DNA of 64,000 nucleotides from Actinoallomurus sp050942425 (GCF_050942425.1 NZ_CP192063.1:2170001-2234000); one strand, 5' to 3'; positions 41,197 to 50,240 are shown, counted from the first letter of the stretch. Notes: generated by a model not told the origin, from the letters alone. Translations and numbers: made by a program.

Positions 41197-43005
41197 TCCG
41201 CCCGCCGGAGCCCGCTCCGGATCCACTCGACGGTCGGCGGCAACGCCGTCCGTGCCCGGTGGGGTCGGCCGGACGGCCGTATCCGTCGGGCCGCGGTCCG
41301 CGCCCGCCGCCCAGTGGCCGTCCAGATCCCGGTACGGCGCGCAGCGGAGGAGCAGTTCCTCGTGGGTGTCGAGCCAGGCCCGTGTCCCGTCGAGGAGGAG
41401 GACCCGGCGGGCGCGCCGTGCCGAGGTCATCCGGTGCGCGATGACGATGAGGGAGCCCGGCCGTGCGGCGAAGGCCTGCTCGGCGCGCTCCTCGGCCGCC
41501 GCGTCCAGGTGACAGGTGGCCTCGTCCAGCACGACCAGCCGCGCCGGTGACAGGTAGGCGCGCGTCAGCGCGACGAGCTGGCGTTCGCCCGCCGACAGTG
41601 TGGCGGGGTCGAGCACGGCGTCGTACCCGCCGAGGCGTTCGACGACGGGCGTCAGGCCGACGGCCTCGGCGGCGGCGCCGAGGGTGCGGTCGCCGGGGCC
41701 CGCACCACCGTCCCAGGCGTCCGGGCACAGGTAGCACAGGTTCTCCCGCAGCGTGCCACCGAAGACGTAAGCCTCCTGCGGGATCAGCGTGCGGGCGTCC
41801 GGGGTGACCTCCGTGGCGGGCGTCCCGCCCAGGCACGCGGTCCCCCGGGCCGGTGTGAGCAGCCCGGCGATGAGCAGAGCCAGGGTCGACTTGCCGATGC
41901 CGCTGGGGCCGACGATCGTCAGGTGGTCGCCGTCGGGCACCGACAGGGACAGGTCCTCGATCACCGGGTCGGCCTCCGGCCCGTACGCGAAGGTCACCCC
42001 GGACAGCCGCAGGTCCCCGCTGCCCGGTGCGCAGGGACGGGGTACGGGGGGCACGTCGCCGACCTCCATCAGCCGGTCGACGGTGACCGCCAGGCGCAGT
42101 CCGCTGCCGCCCAGCCCGCGGATCGCGGTGTGCAGCGCGGGGGTGAGCCCCTGGAGGACGTACGTGAGCGCGCCGAGCACCGCGCCGGGGGTCGCGCCGT
42201 GACGCAGCAGCCATGGGGCGGCCGCGACGATCGCCAGCAGCGGCACGCGCCCGCCGACGGCGAGCGCGATCGTCCGGCCGGCGGCCAGGCGGGCCACTGA
42301 TTGTGCGGCCGCCGCCTGCGCGTCGATGAGCCGCCCCGTCTCGGCCGCCATGGCGTCCTCCGCGCCGCAGGCGACGACGTCCCGCAGCCCGGCGGCCAGC
42401 GCGGTCGCGGATCCGGCGATCCGCTCCTCGGCGAGGATCAGCTCCCGCTGGCGGGCCACCGCCCGGGACACCATGCCGAGGAACAGCCCGAGCCCGGCCA
42501 CGACCGGCGGCACCACGAGCAGCAGCGTCACCGGCATCAGCGCCGTCAACCCGATCAGCGCGCTCACCAGCGTGAACACGAAACCACGGACGACCACCAG
42601 CAGCCCCGCGAACGTGTCCCGGACGATCTCCACGTGCTGCGTCAGCCGGGCGACGGCGGCGTCGTCCGGACGCCCGCTGCGGACGGCGTCCCGGACCGCG
42701 CTGCGGACCACCTGGCGCACCAGGGCATCGCGCAGCGGCTCGACGATGCCGGCCAGCGGCCGGTACGCCCGCGCGCTGCCGACCGCGCCGACGGCCGCGG
42801 CGGCGGCCAGGGCGGCCAGCCAGGCCATCCCCACCCCCGCGCGGTGAGCCAGGAACGCGTCCGTGGCGCCCGCGACGGCCCGCCCGAGCACGAGAACGGG
42901 CGCCGCCTCGACCGCCGACCAGACCGCGAGCAGCACCGCCTCGCGCGGATGCCGGCGAACGGCGGCGAGCAGCACCCGCCCACTACGGACCCGGTGCCGG
43001 GTCAT
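41059..43005 (-). CDS. ABC half-transporter of the lanthipeptide locus (RamB/AmfA-like)
   Basis: A 648-residue ABC exporter: six-helix membrane domain (about 1-310) then ATPase with Walker A VGPSGIGKSTLALL, signature LSAGERQLVALTRAYL and Walker B LVVLDEATCHLD. The start is ATG 43005, sharing bases with the stop of the upstream transporter (TGATG). The C-terminal 80-90 residues after the ATPase (from about DLDGHWAAGADRGP) are a Pro/Asp-rich extension not typical of the family; its codons lie antisense to the regulator gene. With the other half-transporter it should export the modified peptide. Confidence 0.9.
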   Translation of the reverse strand: MTRHRVRSGRVLLAAVRRHPREAVLLAVWSAVEAAPVLVLGRAVAGATDAFLAHRAGVGMAWLAALAAAAAVGAVGSARAYRPLAGIVEPLRDALVRQVVRSAVRDAVRSGRPDDAAVARLTQHVEIVRDTFAGLLVVVRGFVFTLVSALIGLTALMPVTLLLVVPPVVAGLGLFLGMVSRAVARQRELILAEERIAGSATALAAGLRDVVACGAEDAMAAETGRLIDAQAAAAQSVARLAAGRTIALAVGGRVPLLAIVAAAPWLLRHGATPGAVLGALTYVLQGLTPALHTAIRGLGGSGLRLAVTVDRLMEVGDVPPVPRPCAPGSGDLRLSGVTFAYGPEADPVIEDLSLSVPDGDHLTIVGPSGIGKSTLALLIAGLLTPARGTACLGGTPATEVTPDARTLIPQEAYVFGGTLRENLCYLCPDAWDGGAGPGDRTLGAAAEAVGLTPVVERLGGYDAVLDPATLSAGERQLVALTRAYLSPARLVVLDEATCHLDAAAEERAEQAFAARPGSLIVIAHRMTSARRARRVLLLDGTRAWLDTHEELLLRCAPYRDLDGHWAAGADRGPTDTAVRPTPPGTDGVAADRRVDPERAPAGGSEPARVVGDANGVDPVARADLPDDARHVVPDGTDRKEQMVRDLGG

Positions 43006-44909
43006 CAGCGGAACACCTCCCGGTACGCCGGGTCCGCCCACAGCTCGCGGTGCGGGGCGCAGGCGCGGATCCGCCCGCCGTCGAGCCAGGCCACCAGGTC
43101 CGCGCGTGCCGCCGTCGCCGCCCGGTGGGCGATGATCAGACGGGTGCGCGGGTCCCGGGTGAGGACGTCCCCGATCTGTACCTCGGTCACGGTGTCGAGG
43201 CTGGAGGTCGCGTCGTCGAGGATCAGCACCCGCCCGGGATGGGCGAACGCGCGGGCGAGACCGAGGCGCTGCAACTCGCCGCCGGAGAGGGGGGCCGCGT
43301 CGGGCGGGGTCCGGTAGCCGGCGGGCAGGCGGCGGATGAAGGCGTCCGCCTGGGCGGCGCGCGCCGCCGCGACGGAGTCTCCGCCGATCGCCTCGGCGAT
43401 GGTCGCGCCGAACAGGACGGGCCGCGCGAACGCGTACCCGACCGCCTGCCGCAGTGCCGTACGGCTCAGGTCGCGCAGTGGGACACCGTCCAGGAGGATC
43501 TCGCCGGCGTCCGGTTCGGCGAGGCGGCCGGTCAGGGCGGCCAGCAGCGACTTGCCCGACCCCGACCGGCCGACCACGGCGACGGCCTGGCCGCCGGGGA
43601 CGGTCAGGTCCAGGCCGTCGAGGACGGGAGCGGCCGACACGCCGCGGAACTCCAGGCGGCCGGGTCCCGCCGGCGGCGAGGCGGAGCCGTGCGCGGGCGG
43701 CTCCCGGTCGAGCACGGGGGCCAGCCGGGCCGCTCCGGCGCGGGCGCGGGCCAGCCGGCCGAGCTGAGTTATCACCGGGCCGACGTCGGAGCCCAGCCCC
43801 GCGTACTGGGTGGCGGCGAGCAGGCCGCCCGCGCTCAGCCGCCCGGAGGCCAGCTCGTACCCGGCGACGGCCAGGACCGCGATCTGCAGCAGCGGGACGG
43901 CGAGGGTGCTCCTTCCGGCGGTCGCGGCCTGCACCCGCCAGGTCGCGTGCCCGTGCGCGGCGAGTTCGGGGAGGGGAGCGAGGATCCGGGCGGTCTCGCG
44001 GTCGGTCGTGCCGGCGGCCGCGACCGTACGGTTGCCGGCGAGGGTCTCCACGAGCCGGGCGGCGATGGCGCCCTGGACGGCCAGATAGCGGCCGACCACG
44101 GCGGAGGTGTCACGGACGAACGCGTTCAGGACGAAGACGATCAGCGGCAGGCCGAGGGCGAAGGTCAGCGCGAGCCAGGGGTCGAGCAGGACCAGGGCGA
44201 TCACTCCGCCGACCGGGGGAAGGACCGCGGTGACGGCGAGGACGAGCGCGGACGGGCCGAGGCCGGTGTCCGCGGTGGCCGTGACGGCCCGGCTGGTCAC
44301 GTCGCCCGCCGCGAGGCCGGTCGACGTGGTCGCGGGCCCCGCGCCCTTCTCGCGCGTTCCGTGAGAGGTTTCCGTCGTGTCGGAGGCGCTCAGGGCAACG
44401 CTGCTCTCGCTCCGGCCGGTCCGCTTGTTCCCGGGGAGCTCACCCTTCTCGCGCGCTGCGCGAGCGGCCTCCGTCGTGTCGGAGGCGCTCAGGGCTACGC
44501 TGCCCGGCCGCTCGCTCCGGCCGGGTCGCTGACCCTTCTCGCACGCTGCGCGAGCGGCGTCGTCCCGCGGCCCTTCATCGCCGCGGACGCGTTCGACGCC
44601 GAGCGACGGGCCGAGCGCCAGGAGACGGCGCACGAAGCGGTGGCGCATCCGCGCGGTGGCGGTGGCGGCGCTGGCGCCGATCGCGAGTTCGGTGAGGACG
44701 TCGCCGGTCATGGCGGTGGCCACCAGGGCCGCGTAGACGAGCGGCCAGGTGGAGGTCCCGCCGTCGTGCAGGACGCCGTCCACGGCGCGGCCGAGGACGG
44801 CGGGCAGGAGCGTCTCCGCCCCCGCGCGCAGCAAAGAGGTGACGGCGAGCAGGCTCGCCCAGACGCCGCCGTCGCGGAACGTCCGAATCACGAGCCCACT
44901 CGCCGTCAT
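43005..44909 (-). CDS. ABC half-transporter of the lanthipeptide locus with repeat insertion (RamA/AmfB-like)
   Basis: A 634-residue ABC exporter with Walker A VGRSGSGKSLLAAL, signature LSGGELQRLGLARAF and Walker B VLILDDATSSLD. The membrane domain is interrupted between its second helix and the GDVTSRAVTATADT segment (intracellular loop 1) by about 75 residues with a duplicated SVALSASDTTE block and Glu-Lys-Gly-rich text. This insert is encoded by a tandem GC-rich repeat (44344-44575). All repeats are multiples of three, so the frame stays open. The ATG at 44909 follows AGGGAG; upstream ATGs lack a ribosome site. It is the first transporter gene after the precursor. Confidence 0.88.
   Translation of the reverse strand: MTASGLVIRTFRDGGVWASLLAVTSLLRAGAETLLPAVLGRAVDGVLHDGGTSTWPLVYAALVATAMTGDVLTELAIGASAATATARMRHRFVRRLLALGPSLGVERVRGDEGPRDDAARAACEKGQRPGRSERPGSVALSASDTTEAARAAREKGELPGNKRTGRSESSVALSASDTTETSHGTREKGAGPATTSTGLAAGDVTSRAVTATADTGLGPSALVLAVTAVLPPVGGVIALVLLDPWLALTFALGLPLIVFVLNAFVRDTSAVVGRYLAVQGAIAARLVETLAGNRTVAAAGTTDRETARILAPLPELAAHGHATWRVQAATAGRSTLAVPLLQIAVLAVAGYELASGRLSAGGLLAATQYAGLGSDVGPVITQLGRLARARAGAARLAPVLDREPPAHGSASPPAGPGRLEFRGVSAAPVLDGLDLTVPGGQAVAVVGRSGSGKSLLAALTGRLAEPDAGEILLDGVPLRDLSRTALRQAVGYAFARPVLFGATIAEAIGGDSVAAARAAQADAFIRRLPAGYRTPPDAAPLSGGELQRLGLARAFAHPGRVLILDDATSSLDTVTEVQIGDVLTRDPRTRLIIAHRAATAARADLVAWLDGGRIRACAPHRELWADPAYREVFR
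44344..44575 (-). repeat. In-frame palindrome-rich tandem repeat inside the transporter gene
   Basis: Blocks starting CCCTTCTCGC at 44344, 44443 and 44533 (periods 99 and 90 bp) share the core TCCGTCGTGTCGGAGGCGCT and CTCGCTCCGGCCG in the first two copies; the third is partial. Internal inverted repeats (for example GCGCGCTGCGCGAGC) could form hairpins. It looks like an inserted and then amplified repeat element. Confidence 0.85.
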
Positions 44910-44964
44910 CGGTCTCCCTGCCTTCATGGCCCGGGCCATGGTTCCCGGAACCATGAGTGGATCA

Positions 44965-45078
44965 TCAGAGGCAGATCGTGATGCTGTGCGAGCTGTGGCA
45001 CAGCAGGCTCAGGCTGCTGTTGGCCTCGCCGCCACCACCCGGGGTGGACTCCATGCCCTGCATGTCGAGGAGCGTCAT
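44965..45078 (-). CDS. SapB/AmfS-like class III lanthipeptide precursor
   Basis: A 37-residue peptide. The leader starts MTLLDMQGMESTP, close to the RamS leader plan (M-x-L-x-D-x-Q-x-M-E). The core contains NSSLSLLC and HSSHSITIC, i.e. two Ser-x2-Ser-x(2-3)-Cys units, the substrate pattern for labionin or lanthionine rings, and ends in Leu. The ATG at 45078 lies 7 nt after the LanKC stop codon, and its ribosome site GGGAGGTG overlaps the end of lanKC. Position between the synthetase and the two transporters is exactly that of ramS/amfS. The mature product should be a small amphiphilic, SapB-like surface-active peptide involved in aerial growth; that role is inference. Confidence 0.92.
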   Translation of the reverse strand: MTLLDMQGMESTPGGGGEANSSLSLLCHSSHSITICL

Positions 45079-45085
45079 CGTCGGT

Positions 45086-47644
45086 TCACCTCCCTATCGT
45101 GTTCGTGTCTCCGACACCCGCGAGGGTTCTCGCGGGTTGCTCTGGTGCCGCCAGGAACGGCAGGTGGACCGGCCGGTCGTGCATCGCCGCGCCGAGCGCG
45201 AGCAGGACGCCGGCGGTCCCGGTGCCCAGGTCCATCGAGAGCCGGAGCAGGTTCTCGCCGGGGAAGGCCAGGCCGCCCTCGTACGAGACGGCGTGCCAGG
45301 CCAGGTCGCGGACGTGCGCGGCCGCCTGCGGATCGCCCTGCCGGGCGAGGTGCAGCAGCATCCCGGCGCGTCCGCTGAACAGCCCGGACTGGGCGTAGTA
45401 GACCGACCGGGCCGCGCGCCGGATCCCCTCGCGGGCCTCGGCGAACCGGTCGTCCGTACGGTGCGCGAGGTAGTCGTCGATGACCATTCCGATGCCGACG
45501 CTGCCGCGGGCGAGGTACGGCAGGATCCGTGAGCCCTCGTCGACGTGGAGCGCGCCGTTCTTGTCGGTCACGCACCGGTCGAGGTCCATCCGGATGGCCG
45601 TGGCGGCCAGGTCGAGGAGGTTCGCGTCGCCGGTGCGCTCGAAGAACCGGATGAACATCAAGGCCGGGCCGGACATGCCGTTCAGCAGCCCGGGCCGGGC
45701 CGGCGGGCCCGCCGCCACGAGGCGGTCGGCGACCAGCTGGGCCGCGCGCGTCGCGGCGTCCCGGAGGGCCGGCGCCTCGAGCGGGCCGGACAGCTGCTCC
45801 AGGGCGAGCGCGATGCCGGGCAGCCCGCCGTGCAGGTCGAGGGCGAGCCGGTCCCACCGCTCGCTGAGGCAGATGTCGACGACCTTCGCCGCAGCGTCCA
45901 GGTGACCGAGGTGGGCCAGCGTGAACGCCGCCCCGTACAGGCCGTCGTACAGGCCGAGCCCGGTGCCGGACGGCGGGTTCGTGGCGTGCTCGATCAGCCA
46001 GTCCTCGTGGTCGACCGCGCAACCGGTGACGTCGAGGGCGTACAGGATGCCCGCCGCGCCGTACGCCAGGCCGAGCGCGCCGCCGCCGAACTGCTGGATG
46101 TCGCCGGGGAAGAGCCGGTCGTCGCGGTCCGGCGTGGCGCTCGCCGTGATCGCCGTACTCAGCGCCGAACGCGCCTGCTCCCAGCCCGCCGGATCGGCCG
46201 TGATCCGGGGCCGGGGGCCGACGAGCCGCGTGCCCGTCGTCGCGTCGCGGGAGATCTCCGCGACGGCCGGCTCGAGGAACCCATCGGGCACCGGGAACCG
46301 TCCGGCGATCACCTCGGCCAGGTGTGCGGCCTTCGTCCGGTCGAGCTGGAACAGCGTCGTCAGCGGGGCGAACAGCGCGAGTCTCAGGCAGGCGAGGCAG
46401 TACCGGTCGACGGCCGTGCCCCGGCGGTCGGGCGGGGCCAGGAAGCCGGGGTTGGCGAGGATCTGGCGCCCTTCGTCGGCGGCCGGCGCGGCCGTCTCGA
46501 AGTCGATCAGCGCGATCGTGTCGTCCGGCCGTACGACGATGTTGAACATGTGCAGGTCGTTGAAGACGATCCCGCGGGCGTGGACGGACTCGACGACGCG
46601 CTCGGTGCCCTCGTAGACCTTCAGGGCCCACTCGGTGTACTCGGCGAGCCGGGCGGGGTCGGGCTCGGGGTCGAGCAGCGGATGCCGCTCGGCGAAGAAG
46701 GTGTTGAGCGTGCGACCCTCGACGAACTCCTGAACCAGGAAGTGGTGGTCGCCAAGGGTGAAGTAGTCGCGGACCGCGGGCACGCCGTCGATCCCGGCCA
46801 GCCGCTCCAGCATGTCGCGCTCGCGCTCGAGCCGGGTGACGGCGTCGGCGCCGTCGGCCGCCAGGCCGGCGTGCGGCCGGCCCTCCTTGAGGACCACGCG
46901 CTCGCCGGTCCGGGTGTCCTCGGCGGCATAGACCCCGCCGCCGTTGGAGAAGTGCAGCGCCTCGGTGACCTTGTACGGCAGCCCGGCCATCGTGACCGCG
47001 TTGCGCGCGTCGAGGTGCGGCCGCAGGCAGCCGGGGACGGTCACCCACTCCGGCACCTTGAACACCGGGTCGCGGCGGTCCGGCACGAGCCGGCCGTCGC
47101 CGTCCTCAATGGCCGAGACGAGCCGGCCGCTCTCGTCCATGCAGTGGCGTTCGGTGAAGCCGCCGTAGCGGACGTAGAGGGGCCCGTCGCCGATCCGCAG
47201 ATCGGTGAGGATGTACGGCCCGGCCTCGCCGGCCAGGAGTTCGCCGAGGTCCCGCAGGATCCGCTGGAGTTCGGCCTCGTCGCGCGGATAGATGGTAACG
47301 AGCTTTCCGCTTCCACCGCGTGGCGCGTATTTCGCGTTGCGCATCAGCAGGACGTCGACACTGCGCAGATGCTTGAAGGAAATACCGCGTGGAACGCAAT
47401 AGTCGCGCACCCGGGTCAGCACGCCCTCGGCGTTGTCGTGACACGCCGACACGTGGACCTTCCAGCCCTGCTGGGGGATCTGCTGGGCCGGCGGGACGTA
47501 GACGAGCCACTCGCTGCGGCGAATCCGCTGCCACCCCTCGGGAAGGGACTCATCGGCGATGGAGAAAGCCGGGCGCTCCTGTCCGTCAAGGACGTCATAG
47601 AAGAGCCTGTCTTTCTGGCAATACAACTCGTACTGCTTTTCCAC
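45086..47644 (-). CDS. Class III lanthipeptide synthetase LanKC (RamC/AmfT-like)
   Basis: An 852-residue trifunctional enzyme. The N-terminal 200 residues resemble the phospho-Ser lyase part. A kinase domain follows at about 220-480 (VVLKEG with the ATP Lys, then FNDLHMFNIVV and ALIDFET as catalytic and DFG-like loops). The LanC-like cyclase region spans about 530-830 (GLYDGLYGAAFTLAHLGH, LDLHGGLPGIALALEQ, GLFSGRAGMLLHLAR). The zinc-ligand Cys-His-Gly motif of LanC is absent, as expected for class III. It phosphorylates and dehydrates Ser in the precursor and closes the rings. It heads the operon lanKC-precursor-ABC-ABC. Confidence 0.93.
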   Translation of the reverse strand: MEKQYELYCQKDRLFYDVLDGQERPAFSIADESLPEGWQRIRRSEWLVYVPPAQQIPQQGWKVHVSACHDNAEGVLTRVRDYCVPRGISFKHLRSVDVLLMRNAKYAPRGGSGKLVTIYPRDEAELQRILRDLGELLAGEAGPYILTDLRIGDGPLYVRYGGFTERHCMDESGRLVSAIEDGDGRLVPDRRDPVFKVPEWVTVPGCLRPHLDARNAVTMAGLPYKVTEALHFSNGGGVYAAEDTRTGERVVLKEGRPHAGLAADGADAVTRLERERDMLERLAGIDGVPAVRDYFTLGDHHFLVQEFVEGRTLNTFFAERHPLLDPEPDPARLAEYTEWALKVYEGTERVVESVHARGIVFNDLHMFNIVVRPDDTIALIDFETAAPAADEGRQILANPGFLAPPDRRGTAVDRYCLACLRLALFAPLTTLFQLDRTKAAHLAEVIAGRFPVPDGFLEPAVAEISRDATTGTRLVGPRPRITADPAGWEQARSALSTAITASATPDRDDRLFPGDIQQFGGGALGLAYGAAGILYALDVTGCAVDHEDWLIEHATNPPSGTGLGLYDGLYGAAFTLAHLGHLDAAAKVVDICLSERWDRLALDLHGGLPGIALALEQLSGPLEAPALRDAATRAAQLVADRLVAAGPPARPGLLNGMSGPALMFIRFFERTGDANLLDLAATAIRMDLDRCVTDKNGALHVDEGSRILPYLARGSVGIGMVIDDYLAHRTDDRFAEAREGIRRAARSVYYAQSGLFSGRAGMLLHLARQGDPQAAAHVRDLAWHAVSYEGGLAFPGENLLRLSMDLGTGTAGVLLALGAAMHDRPVHLPFLAAPEQPARTLAGVGDTNTIGR

Positions 47645-48246
47645 CGGCGCGTCCTCTGCTCGGATGTGGGCTGATCGGGAGAGGTCCCGGGTGTTACGAG
47701 AACCGAGAATGTCAGGACGCCGATGGATCGCCTAGGGACAAGTGTCACGAATGACCCGTGATGATGTCCTATGGCAACTTGTGACTGCGAAAGCGGACAA
47801 GTCGTCTCACGTGGCATCTACGCAGATAGACGCTATTCCGAGAATGGCTACTCGACAGTAGAGGAGGATGGCGGCCCGGTGCCCGGCGCGTGTCGCCCCC
47901 GCACATCCGGTCGCGCCGACGCGAAGCGCACGCGGGTCGCGTGAGGCCGGAGCGCCGAGTGGGTGAACGAAGGCCGGTGATCGCCTCGTGGCGCTGAGAG
48001 CCGGCGGCCGGACCCGGGCGGGCGTGGAAGGATGGGCGTGACGGCGTGAGCGCTGTCCGGTCCGCCATAAACTTAGGGCCGCCTTCGGCAAACTCCTCGT
48101 GATCTTGTGCGAGGGGTGCGCCACTCTGGTTAGATCAGTGTCACCCTCGGGTATCCGCTATCCAGTGCCCGAGGGCAGTGACTATGCGTATCAATCGTGC
48201 CGGTCATAGGGGTCTTTGGGCCGGCGGTCCGGTAAGGGGAAGGCAG
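47645..48246 (-). promoter_or_regulatory. Promoter region of the lanthipeptide operon
   Basis: This 602-bp gap has no supported gene. Reading toward lanKC, ACTTGTCC occurs twice (47736-47743 and 47795-47802, complement given as GGACAAGT on the + strand) with an inverted AACTTGT (47774-47780) between them. CCGAGAATG occurs at 47703-47711 and 47838-47846. These are candidate sites for the RamR-like regulator. At the far end CCCTCGGG/CCCGAGGG (48144-48175) forms a hairpin upstream of the DUF397 gene. Confidence 0.5.
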
Positions 48247-48420
48247 ATGGCTGCCGATCCAAGCTCGTTCGTTCTGGCGATGCCATGGCGCAAAAGCGCG
48301 CGCAGTGGGAACACCGGCTGCGTGGAGGCCGCCCTGGCCGTGCCGGGCCGCCGGGAACCGGCCGATGCGGCGCCGGTCGGCGTCACTCCCTCGAACGGTC
48401 GAGTACTCCCCACCGGTTAG
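48247..48420 (+). CDS. Short DUF397-domain protein
   Basis: A 57-residue protein with the DUF397 opening motif WRKSARSGNTGCVEAA. The usual second half of the domain (VRDSKDP..L.F....W..F) is missing or replaced by unrelated residues, so it appears truncated. DUF397 proteins are normally encoded beside HTH/DUF5753 regulators, as here, but the two genes are convergent instead of in one operon. The ATG follows AAGGGGAAGG. Confidence 0.7.
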   Translation: MAADPSSFVLAMPWRKSARSGNTGCVEAALAVPGRREPADAAPVGVTPSNGRVLPTG

Positions 48421-48471
48421 TGCCGCCGCGCGGGGCGGATCGCCCTCGTGACGAGATCCGGCCGGCTCGGC

Positions 48472-49359
48472 TCAGCCGATGGGCGGCTCATCGCTCATCT
48501 TGGCGGCGGCCGCCTCGATGAAGGCGATGGACTCATCTTCCGGCAGGGCCAGCTGACGCAGATGGTCGAATGCCTCGAGGTAGGCCGCGATCTGCTCGCT
48601 TTCGGCCACCGTCAGGTCTCCGCCTCGGGCGTTCTCGAGATAAAGCACGCCCGCCGGGCCGGTGTCGAATCCGAGAACCGTGAACTCGCCGAGCATGCCG
48701 AAATGTGAACCCTTATCAAAGGGAATCAGTTCAATCGTCACGTCGGGCAGGCGGGCGATCTCCAGTATGTGCGCGAGTTGGTGCGGCATGATGCTGCGAT
48801 CACGCTGCCCGCCGACCCGGCGGCGGATGACCGCTTCATCCAGCACGAAATGCTGGAGCGGCCGGTCCTCGCGGTTGAAGACCTTGTCCTGGCGCAGCAG
48901 GCGGACCTCGATGACCGGCTCAGCCCCGCCCGCCGTCGGCCGGAACTCGATGGTCAGCGCACGCGCGTACTCCTCGGTCTGCAGAAGTCCGGGCACGAGG
49001 AGCGGTGAAAAGGACCGTATGCTCGATGCGCCGAGCTCATAGCCGAGGTATGTGCAGTAGGCGTTGTCGTTCAGATCCTCTTTGTATGGATCCCACCAGC
49101 CGCGTGTCCGAGCACCACGCGCGAGTGTGGCCAGCTCACGGATGCGGGGCTCGTCGTCGATCCCGCAATATCTCAACAGCGCCTGCAGATCCGTCGTTGA
49201 TATGCCGACGTTTCCGCCCTCGATCCTGATCAGTTTCGAGGGGGACCAGTCGAGCGCGCGGGCGACCTCCTCCTGCGTCTTGCCGGCGTCGCGGCGTATC
49301 CGCTGAAGCTCGGCCGTGAGGCGCGCACGCTGAACGACAGGGCCGGGATCCGATGCCAT
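48472..49359 (-). CDS. Helix-turn-helix regulator with DUF5753 domain
   Basis: A 295-residue protein. The N-terminal XRE helix-turn-helix reads LQRIRRDAGKTQEEVARALD then WSPSKLIRIEGGNVGISTTD. The DUF5753 part contains the typical SFSPLLVPGLLQTEEYARAL and MPHQLAHILEIARLPDVTIE. Such pairs with DUF397 proteins (BldB/Scr1 group) affect development and antibiotic production in actinomycetes. A dyad and a 14-bp direct repeat lie about 90-130 bp upstream. Confidence 0.9.
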   Translation of the reverse strand: MASDPGPVVQRARLTAELQRIRRDAGKTQEEVARALDWSPSKLIRIEGGNVGISTTDLQALLRYCGIDDEPRIRELATLARGARTRGWWDPYKEDLNDNAYCTYLGYELGASSIRSFSPLLVPGLLQTEEYARALTIEFRPTAGGAEPVIEVRLLRQDKVFNREDRPLQHFVLDEAVIRRRVGGQRDRSIMPHQLAHILEIARLPDVTIELIPFDKGSHFGMLGEFTVLGFDTGPAGVLYLENARGGDLTVAESEQIAAYLEAFDHLRQLALPEDESIAFIEAAAAKMSDEPPIG

Positions 49360-49445
49360 CTCTCCCCCCTCGCCGGTGAAGATCGAGAATCAGTGGGGCG
49401 TCCGTCATCTCGCCTTCTGCCGCCTTCCAACGGGCTTAGACTAAA

Positions 49446-49490
49446 TCAGCGAGATGGCAGGATGCCATACCCTTTTTCAGCGAGGTGGCA
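49446..49490. promoter_or_regulatory. Direct repeat and dyad upstream of the DUF5753 regulator
   Basis: TCAGCGAGATGGCA (49446) and TCAGCGAGGTGGCA (49477) are 14-bp repeats 31 bp apart with one mismatch. The first overlaps ATGGCAGGATGCCAT (49454-49468), a dyad with 6-bp arms. The location upstream of the regulator suggests an operator. Nothing else was seen in 49360-49627. Confidence 0.45.
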
Positions 49491-49627
49491 AGCGTCCACC
49501 CGGACAGTCACTCGGGTAACGCCAGTGGCGCGTTCCAATGCTGCTTGACGGCCGATTGACGTGCATGTCGACCAGGGGTAATGACGTTCGCTCCGGCCGT
49601 TTCGCGGTCCAGGATGACGGACGACGG

Positions 49628-49915
49628 TCAGAAGAATTTTAGCCGTTCGAAATCCGTGGATTCGGCTTCCCGTATATAGACCGAGCCGCCCTCGTGCATG
49701 ATCTTTTCCAGGAACGCGTAGACCTGGAGCGCCCGGTTGATCACGTCCGTCTTCGTGTCCCGAGTCAGCTGGACGACGTCGTCCAGCGCCGTCGCGGAGC
49801 GAGCGGTGAGGTTCACGGTCACCCGTTCCAGGGGGCTCTGTGAACGGCCGGCCGCGGGCGCTCGGCCCGGTCCCGGCTCCGCCTCCCGTGGTGCGGATCT
49901 CGGTGTCTTCGGCAT
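49628..49915 (-). CDS. Small ribbon-helix-helix-like protein
   Basis: A 95-residue protein. The N-terminal third is Pro/Arg-rich. The rest starts ERVTVNLTARSATALDDVVQ and continues LTRDTKTDVINRALQVYAFL, which fits a ribbon-helix-helix fold (strand then two helices), followed by a short acidic-aromatic tail. Such proteins bind DNA as dimers. Start ATG 49915 is chosen because similarity lies downstream; an open frame continues upstream into low-complexity repeats. Target unknown. Confidence 0.75.
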   Translation of the reverse strand: MPKTPRSAPREAEPGPGRAPAAGRSQSPLERVTVNLTARSATALDDVVQLTRDTKTDVINRALQVYAFLEKIMHEGGSVYIREAESTDFERLKFF

Positions 49916-50240
49916 GGCGTCCACCCACCTCTCATCCGCCCCGCGCGGCCGACAGGTGACCGGTGGCGGGATAGCGTGCCGTACGGTCACATTGTGCGGG
50001 TCGCCTGCTCGCCCTGCCAATGAAAGCAGGGTCGCAGGAAGGTGACATGCCGATAGCCGTATGGCACTACGCGTATGCCGTGTGACGGGCGTATGACGCA
50101 TGGCCTGACAGCGCCGCGAAAGGCCAGGTGGGCGCCGTTTCCGGTGCGGAGTCGTTCCGCTTTCGCGTCCCCTCGCCGGTCCGCTCGCCGCCACCTCGCC
50201 GGAGGATAGTACGCACGTCGGCGTCATGCATCGCGGCGGT

